Shown piece after piece: positions 5,049 through 7,719 of a stretch of DNA of 7,719 nt. A program made the translations under genes and the position numbers. The notes under the pieces were generated by a model, which saw only the letters and a list, made by a program, of their open reading frames with translations, did no database searches and had not been told where the DNA came from. The DNA lies in the NCBI GenBank assembly GCA_900555105.1, contig USJP01000058.1, positions 1 through 7,719 on the forward strand, read 5' to 3'. Source of the stretch: an uncultured Coriobacteriaceae bacterium. Lineage in GTDB: Bacteria; Actinomycetota; Coriobacteriia; Coriobacteriales; UMGS124. Every line of letters begins with the position of its first letter. Position 1 is the stretch's first letter.

Positions 5049-6062
5049 ATGGCAACTGACTTCATGAGCTTCCTCAACGACCACTACGCAAAGGTAGACG
5101 AGCTTATCGCCTCCTACTACACGGGAAACGGTTCGCATCCCGACATGGATGCTTACCTGTACGCACCCCTGGCCAAGTACTCGGCAAACGGTGGCAAGCG
5201 CACCCGTCCCGTCGTGTGCTTCCTGGGCTGCATGGCGGTAGGTGGTTCGGCTGAGCTTGCCTCGAGTGCGGCAGCCTCTGTGGAGCATTTCCACACCGCA
5301 GCCCTCATCCACGACGACATCGCCGACGAGGGCGAGCTTCGCCGCGGCGAGCCGTGTCTGCATCTCACGATGGGCCTTGGCCTGGCCATCAACGCCGGCG
5401 ACCTTGCGCTTTCGCAGGTCACGGGTACCGTTCTTCAGGACGACAGGCTCGACGACGCTACCAAGGTACGCGTACTCGGCGAGCTCGTGCGCATGACCAC
5501 CCGCACCATCGAGGGTCAGGCACTCGACATCGGCTGGGCGCGCGACGCCCGCTGGGACATCTCCGAAGACGACTACCTCACCATGGCCTCTCACAAGACC
5601 GCCTACTACTCCGTTGCCGTGCCGCTCGCCTGCGGCGCCATCATCGGCGGCGGCACCACCGAGCAGGTCGAAGCACTGCGCTCGTTCGGCATGGCAACGG
5701 GCCTGGCATTCCAGCTCCAAGACGACCTGCTCAACCTCGTAGGTGACAAGGAGTCGGTCGCCAAGGACTTCCGCTGCGACATCACCGAGGGCAAGCGCAC
5801 CCTCATGGTTGTGCATGCCCTGGCAAACCCCCAGGTGAGCGACGAGCTGCGCGGCATCCTTTCGGCACACACCACCGACCCCGAGCTTCTGGCCCGCGCC
5901 GTGGAGCTCATGGAGCAAGCAGGTTCCATCGCGCATGCCCGCGAGCTGTCGCTCAAGCTTGTGCGCGAGGCCAAGGAAGCCCTCGCACCCGTGGAGCTTG
6001 CACAGCCGGCCAAGGACCTGCTTTTCTCCGTGGCCGATTTCTTCATCGAGCGCATCGTTTAA
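5049..6062 (+). CDS. Polyprenyl diphosphate synthase (trans-isoprenyl diphosphate synthase, 337 aa)
   Basis: The enzyme condenses isopentenyl diphosphate onto an allylic diphosphate primer to build a prenyl chain, in the cytoplasm. Visible motifs are GGKRTRP (48-54), the first Asp-rich motif HDDIADE (D89, D90, D93) followed by RRG (98-100), and the second motif FQLQDD (221-226), with GKR at 248-250. The second motif ends in N229 (DDLLN) where many members have Asp. Small residues (A84, A85) sit 4-5 positions before the first motif, where short-chain farnesyl synthases carry aromatics, and that motif has no two-residue insertion. This points to a C20 or longer product, plausibly the menaquinone side chain or a lipid-carrier precursor. 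The start at 5049 is chosen from the conserved N-terminus; a longer in-frame reading would run through tRNA-Leu. The ribosome site is weak (AAGAG). The gene starts 20 bp before the peptidoglycan-binding gene ends its leader, and the two probably form an operon. Confidence 0.92.
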   Translation: MATDFMSFLNDHYAKVDELIASYYTGNGSHPDMDAYLYAPLAKYSANGGKRTRPVVCFLGCMAVGGSAELASSAAASVEHFHTAALIHDDIADEGELRRGEPCLHLTMGLGLAINAGDLALSQVTGTVLQDDRLDDATKVRVLGELVRMTTRTIEGQALDIGWARDARWDISEDDYLTMASHKTAYYSVAVPLACGAIIGGGTTEQVEALRSFGMATGLAFQLQDDLLNLVGDKESVAKDFRCDITEGKRTLMVVHALANPQVSDELRGILSAHTTDPELLARAVELMEQAGSIAHARELSLKLVREAKEALAPVELAQPAKDLLFSVADFFIERIV

Positions 6063-6082
6063 TCTGACTCCGGGAGGCAGCA

Positions 6083-7021
6083 ATGGACGCAATCAAGCCG
6101 GGACTCATCGGGGCGGCAGTCGAGGACGTACAGCAGAGGCTCATCAACCTGGGGGCCTCCATCTCCGATGACGAGCGCATCGCCCAGGCGTTTGGCCCCA
6201 CGACGGCCGCCGCCGTGCGCTCCTTCCGTGCCCAGCACGGCCTCCCCATGTCCGACGAGATTGACGAGGTTGCCTGGATCGTGTTGGTCGACGAGACCTA
6301 TCACATGGGCGACCGTACGCTTTACCTGCGTCTTCCTTACTTCCACGGTGCCGACGTGAGCCACTTGCAGATGACGCTCAATGTGCTCGGCTTCTCATGC
6401 GGCACGGTCGACGGCTTCTACGGCCCTCACACCGAAGCCGCCGTGAAGGAGTTCCAGGCCAACATGGGCCTCACCGCCGACGGCATGGCCTTCCAGGACA
6501 CCTTCGACGCCATCGAGCGCCTGCACCACGTGTGGCAGGGCAAGTCGGTCAACCCCGACTTCGTCAACGGCCATATGGGCCTTGCCCGTGCCGTGGAGGT
6601 CCTTGAGTCCAACCGCATCCTCATCGGCGCGACGGACCCCATTGCCCGCAACGTGGCAAGCCGCATCTGGAACGTGGCATACGCCACCACGAGCGATGCC
6701 CACATTACCCTTTCCGACGCACTCACCAATGGCGAGCTTCGCGACCTCAAAGACAGCGACGTCGTGATGATTCTGGCCACCGCTCCCCTGGAAGCCGGCG
6801 ACGTTCTGCCTGCAAGGGCGATTAACATCGTAGTGCAGAACGGCTCGCCCATCTGTTGCAAGCTGCGCGCCGCCTTGGACAACCAGTCCGCGCGCCCCAG
6901 CCTCATCCGCCTGGAGCTTGCCGACCTCAACCGTTACGACGGCTCCGTCACCTCGCGCATGGTGCAGAACGCCGCCATCGCCGTGGTTGATGCCCTGTGC
7001 GACGCCCTCGGCAGTAACTAG
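6083..7021 (+). CDS. CwlM-like protein with two peptidoglycan-binding domains and a divergent C-terminal domain (312 aa)
   Basis: Two PG_binding_1 domains are visible. Domain 1 spans about 5-70 (FGPTTAAAVRSFRAQHGL). Domain 2 spans about 87-150, with YFHGADVSHLQMTLNVLGF leading to VDGFYGPHTEAAVKEFQ. This order and the YFHG...LGF wording recall actinobacterial CwlM (Rv3915), an intracellular regulator of cell-wall precursor synthesis in mycobacteria. CwlM carries an amidase_3 domain after the two repeats. Here residues 175-312 show alternating strands and helices (ILIGATDP, DVVMILAT, AINIVVQNG), but I see no amidase His/Glu metal-binding pattern. No signal peptide or membrane helix is present, so the protein is probably cytoplasmic. 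GGGAGG lies 7 nt before the ATG. The gene starts 20 bp after the polyprenyl synthase stop. An enzymatic role is unlikely; a regulatory or binding role is inference. Confidence 0.8.
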   Translation: MDAIKPGLIGAAVEDVQQRLINLGASISDDERIAQAFGPTTAAAVRSFRAQHGLPMSDEIDEVAWIVLVDETYHMGDRTLYLRLPYFHGADVSHLQMTLNVLGFSCGTVDGFYGPHTEAAVKEFQANMGLTADGMAFQDTFDAIERLHHVWQGKSVNPDFVNGHMGLARAVEVLESNRILIGATDPIARNVASRIWNVAYATTSDAHITLSDALTNGELRDLKDSDVVMILATAPLEAGDVLPARAINIVVQNGSPICCKLRAALDNQSARPSLIRLELADLNRYDGSVTSRMVQNAAIAVVDALCDALGSN

Positions 7022-7033
7022 CGCCCTAACTGC
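7011..7033. terminator. Weak hairpin over the two convergent stop codons
   Basis: GCAGT (7011-7015) pairs with ACTGC (7029-7033), with a short inner pairing. Both stop codons (7019-7021 plus, 7026-7028 minus) lie inside it. The plus side is followed only by GTTT further on, so termination would be weak at best. Confidence 0.25.
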
Positions 7034-7436
7034 GGCTGTTTCCTGCGTATACCAACGCGTAAATGAGCCACGTGCCTGCAAGGGCGCCCAGGATGGCGCC
7101 CGACAGGCATGAAAAGAAGAACGGCGCAATGCCGATGACAATGTCGGCCACGCGCTCGTACAAGAAGTACAGCACAACCGACACCACGATGGATATTGCC
7201 GTGGATATGCTCGCCACCACCGCCGGGCGAAGGGGTCTGGCGCTCGTGGTGAGCACGATGCACACTCCCAGGCACCAGAACATGCAGAAACGCGCGAACG
7301 CCAACTCGTGCAAAAAGGCAAGCGGGCCGCCCATGAAGGGACTCGCTACGATGAGGATGGCTATCAGCACAGAGGCAATGGGGAATGCGACGCGTGCCTT
7401 GCCCCTTAGCACTCGCCTCATTGAATCGATGCTCAC
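7026..7436 (-). CDS. Small multi-pass membrane protein of unknown function (136 aa)
   Basis: A hydrophobic protein with membrane segments at about 16-34, 46-64, 72-93 and 97-130; the last is long enough to be two short helices, giving four or five in total. A basic N-terminus (RR at 7-8, RGKAR at 11-15) would stay in the cytoplasm by the positive-inside rule. I recognise no motif or family. The start is a GTG at 7436 with GGAG (7442-7445) 5 nt upstream; the next in-frame ATG (5 codons on) has no ribosome site. It is transcribed toward the peptidoglycan-binding gene and the two stop codons are only 4 bp apart. A direct repeat and dyad upstream (7450-7475) could be its control site. Confidence 0.75.
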   Translation of the reverse strand: MSIDSMRRVLRGKARVAFPIASVLIAILIVASPFMGGPLAFLHELAFARFCMFWCLGVCIVLTTSARPLRPAVVASISTAISIVVSVVLYFLYERVADIVIGIAPFFFSCLSGAILGALAGTWLIYALVYAGNSRS

Positions 7437-7449
7437 GTTCGCTCCGTAC

Positions 7450-7475
7450 CATGTAAATGACGGCGGTCATGTAAA
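7450..7475. promoter_or_regulatory. Direct repeat with central dyad, possible operator of the membrane protein gene
   Basis: CATGTAAA occurs at 7450-7457 and again at 7468-7475 (period 18 bp). Between and overlapping them, TGAC-GGCG-GTCA (7458-7469) is an inverted repeat. It sits 14-39 bp upstream of the GTG at 7436, where a repressor could block transcription or initiation. Confidence 0.35.
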
Positions 7476-7501
7476 AGTTGGGACCACTATAAAAGCGCTC
7501 C

Positions 7502-7529
7502 TTGACGCTGCCGTTAAGGCTGGTACAAT
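7502..7529 (+). promoter_or_regulatory. Promoter of the tRNA-Gln/tRNA-Glu unit
   Basis: The -35 TTGACG (7502-7507) and -10 TACAAT (7524-7529) are 16 bp apart. The -10 box is preceded by TGG, an extended -10 element. Start of transcription is expected near 7536, about 50 nt before tRNA-Gln. Confidence 0.8.
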
Positions 7530-7586
7530 TTTCGGTCACGTGGCACAGTAGTCGATTTACGGCATACCGCGCCAGGCAAACGGCAT

Positions 7587-7661
7587 TGGGATATCGTCCA
7601 ATGGTTAGGACACGGGTTTTTGGTTCCCGGTATGGGGGTTCGACTCCCTCTATCCCAGCCA
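7587..7661 (+). tRNA. tRNA-Gln (TTG)
   Basis: A 75-nt cloverleaf with encoded CCA. The acceptor arms TGGGATA/TATCCCA pair perfectly, with the U1-A72 pair and G73 typical of glutamine tRNAs. The anticodon loop TTTTGGT carries TTG; the pair closing the loop is T-T, a tolerated mismatch. The T stem has one G-T wobble. tRNA-Glu follows after only 4 nt, so both are processed from one transcript. Confidence 0.94.
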
Positions 7662-7665
7662 CTTT

Positions 7666-7719
7666 GGCCCGTTCGTCTAGCGGTTTAGGACGCCGCCCTC
7701 TCAAGGCGGAGATCACCAG
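7666..7719 (+). tRNA. tRNA-Glu (CTC), cut by the window end
   Basis: The 5' acceptor strand GGCCCGT, the D arm and a perfect anticodon stem CCGCC/GGCGG around CTCTCAA (anticodon CTC) are present. The T arm and 3' acceptor strand fall outside the window. Confidence 0.92.

Noticed and set aside
4820..5077. Minus-strand frames with AGLEPAWTCARQPLKL
   Set aside because: Antisense to tRNA-Leu, another common false protein.
5031..6092. Minus-strand open frame of 353 codons
   Set aside because: Shadow of the polyprenyl synthase gene; composition dominated by Gly, Val, Ala and His, with no motif.
6395..7321. Minus-strand open frame of 308 codons
   Set aside because: Shadow of the peptidoglycan-binding gene that also crosses the membrane protein gene in another frame.
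7018..7716. Long minus-strand frame of 232 codons with GIEGVEPPYREPKTRV
   Set aside because: It runs antisense through tRNA-Gln and tRNA-Glu, then overlaps the membrane protein gene in the wrong frame.
1..7719. CRISPR array, insertion sequence, integrase, toxin-antitoxin pair
   Set aside because: I looked for regular repeats, transposase or integrase motifs and paired small genes and saw none.

Overview
The window looks like chromosomal DNA from a high-GC anaerobic actinobacterium of the class Coriobacteriia, most likely Eggerthellaceae (the Eggerthella, Gordonibacter, Slackia and Adlercreutzia group). The reasons are strong GC bias at third codon positions, a molybdopterin oxidoreductase of the pyrogallol transhydroxylase / catechol dehydroxylase type that is expanded in that family, and a CwlM-like peptidoglycan-binding protein of actinobacterial type. 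The species is not determined.

Left part (1-3857, minus strand): a compact three-gene operon encodes an 801-aa bis-MGD molybdenum catalytic subunit, a very short 114-aa ferredoxin-type [4Fe-4S] subunit and a 65-aa protein of unknown function. All three have strong Shine-Dalgarno sites. I see no Tat signal on the catalytic subunit and no membrane anchor gene in view, so a soluble cytoplasmic reductase or dehydroxylase fed by an internal electron carrier is the best reading. The substrate cannot be read from the sequence. About 760 bp without a convincing gene lies upstream and probably holds the operon's control region.

Middle part (3858-5003): a tRNA-Asn with a clear terminator is followed by a scrambled phage remnant and then by tRNA-Leu(CAG). 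The remnant holds what look like two halves of one phage minor capsid (VG15/MuF-like) gene facing away from each other, with a further frameshift in the C-terminal half. Two intrinsic terminators, both pointing leftward, and a perfect 12-bp inverted repeat lie around the fragments. This is a decayed integration and rearrangement site between two tRNA genes.

Right part (5004-7719): a polyprenyl diphosphate synthase gene and a two-domain peptidoglycan-binding protein gene form a plus-strand pair that would connect isoprenoid supply (menaquinone or lipid carrier) with cell-envelope work. A small multi-pass membrane protein gene converges on them. A strong promoter then drives a tRNA-Gln(TTG)-tRNA-Glu(CTC) pair, the second cut off by the window end.

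The most interesting items are the minimal molybdoenzyme operon with its unknown third gene, the apparently inverted halves of the capsid gene, and the CwlM-like protein whose amidase region is missing or unrecognisable.
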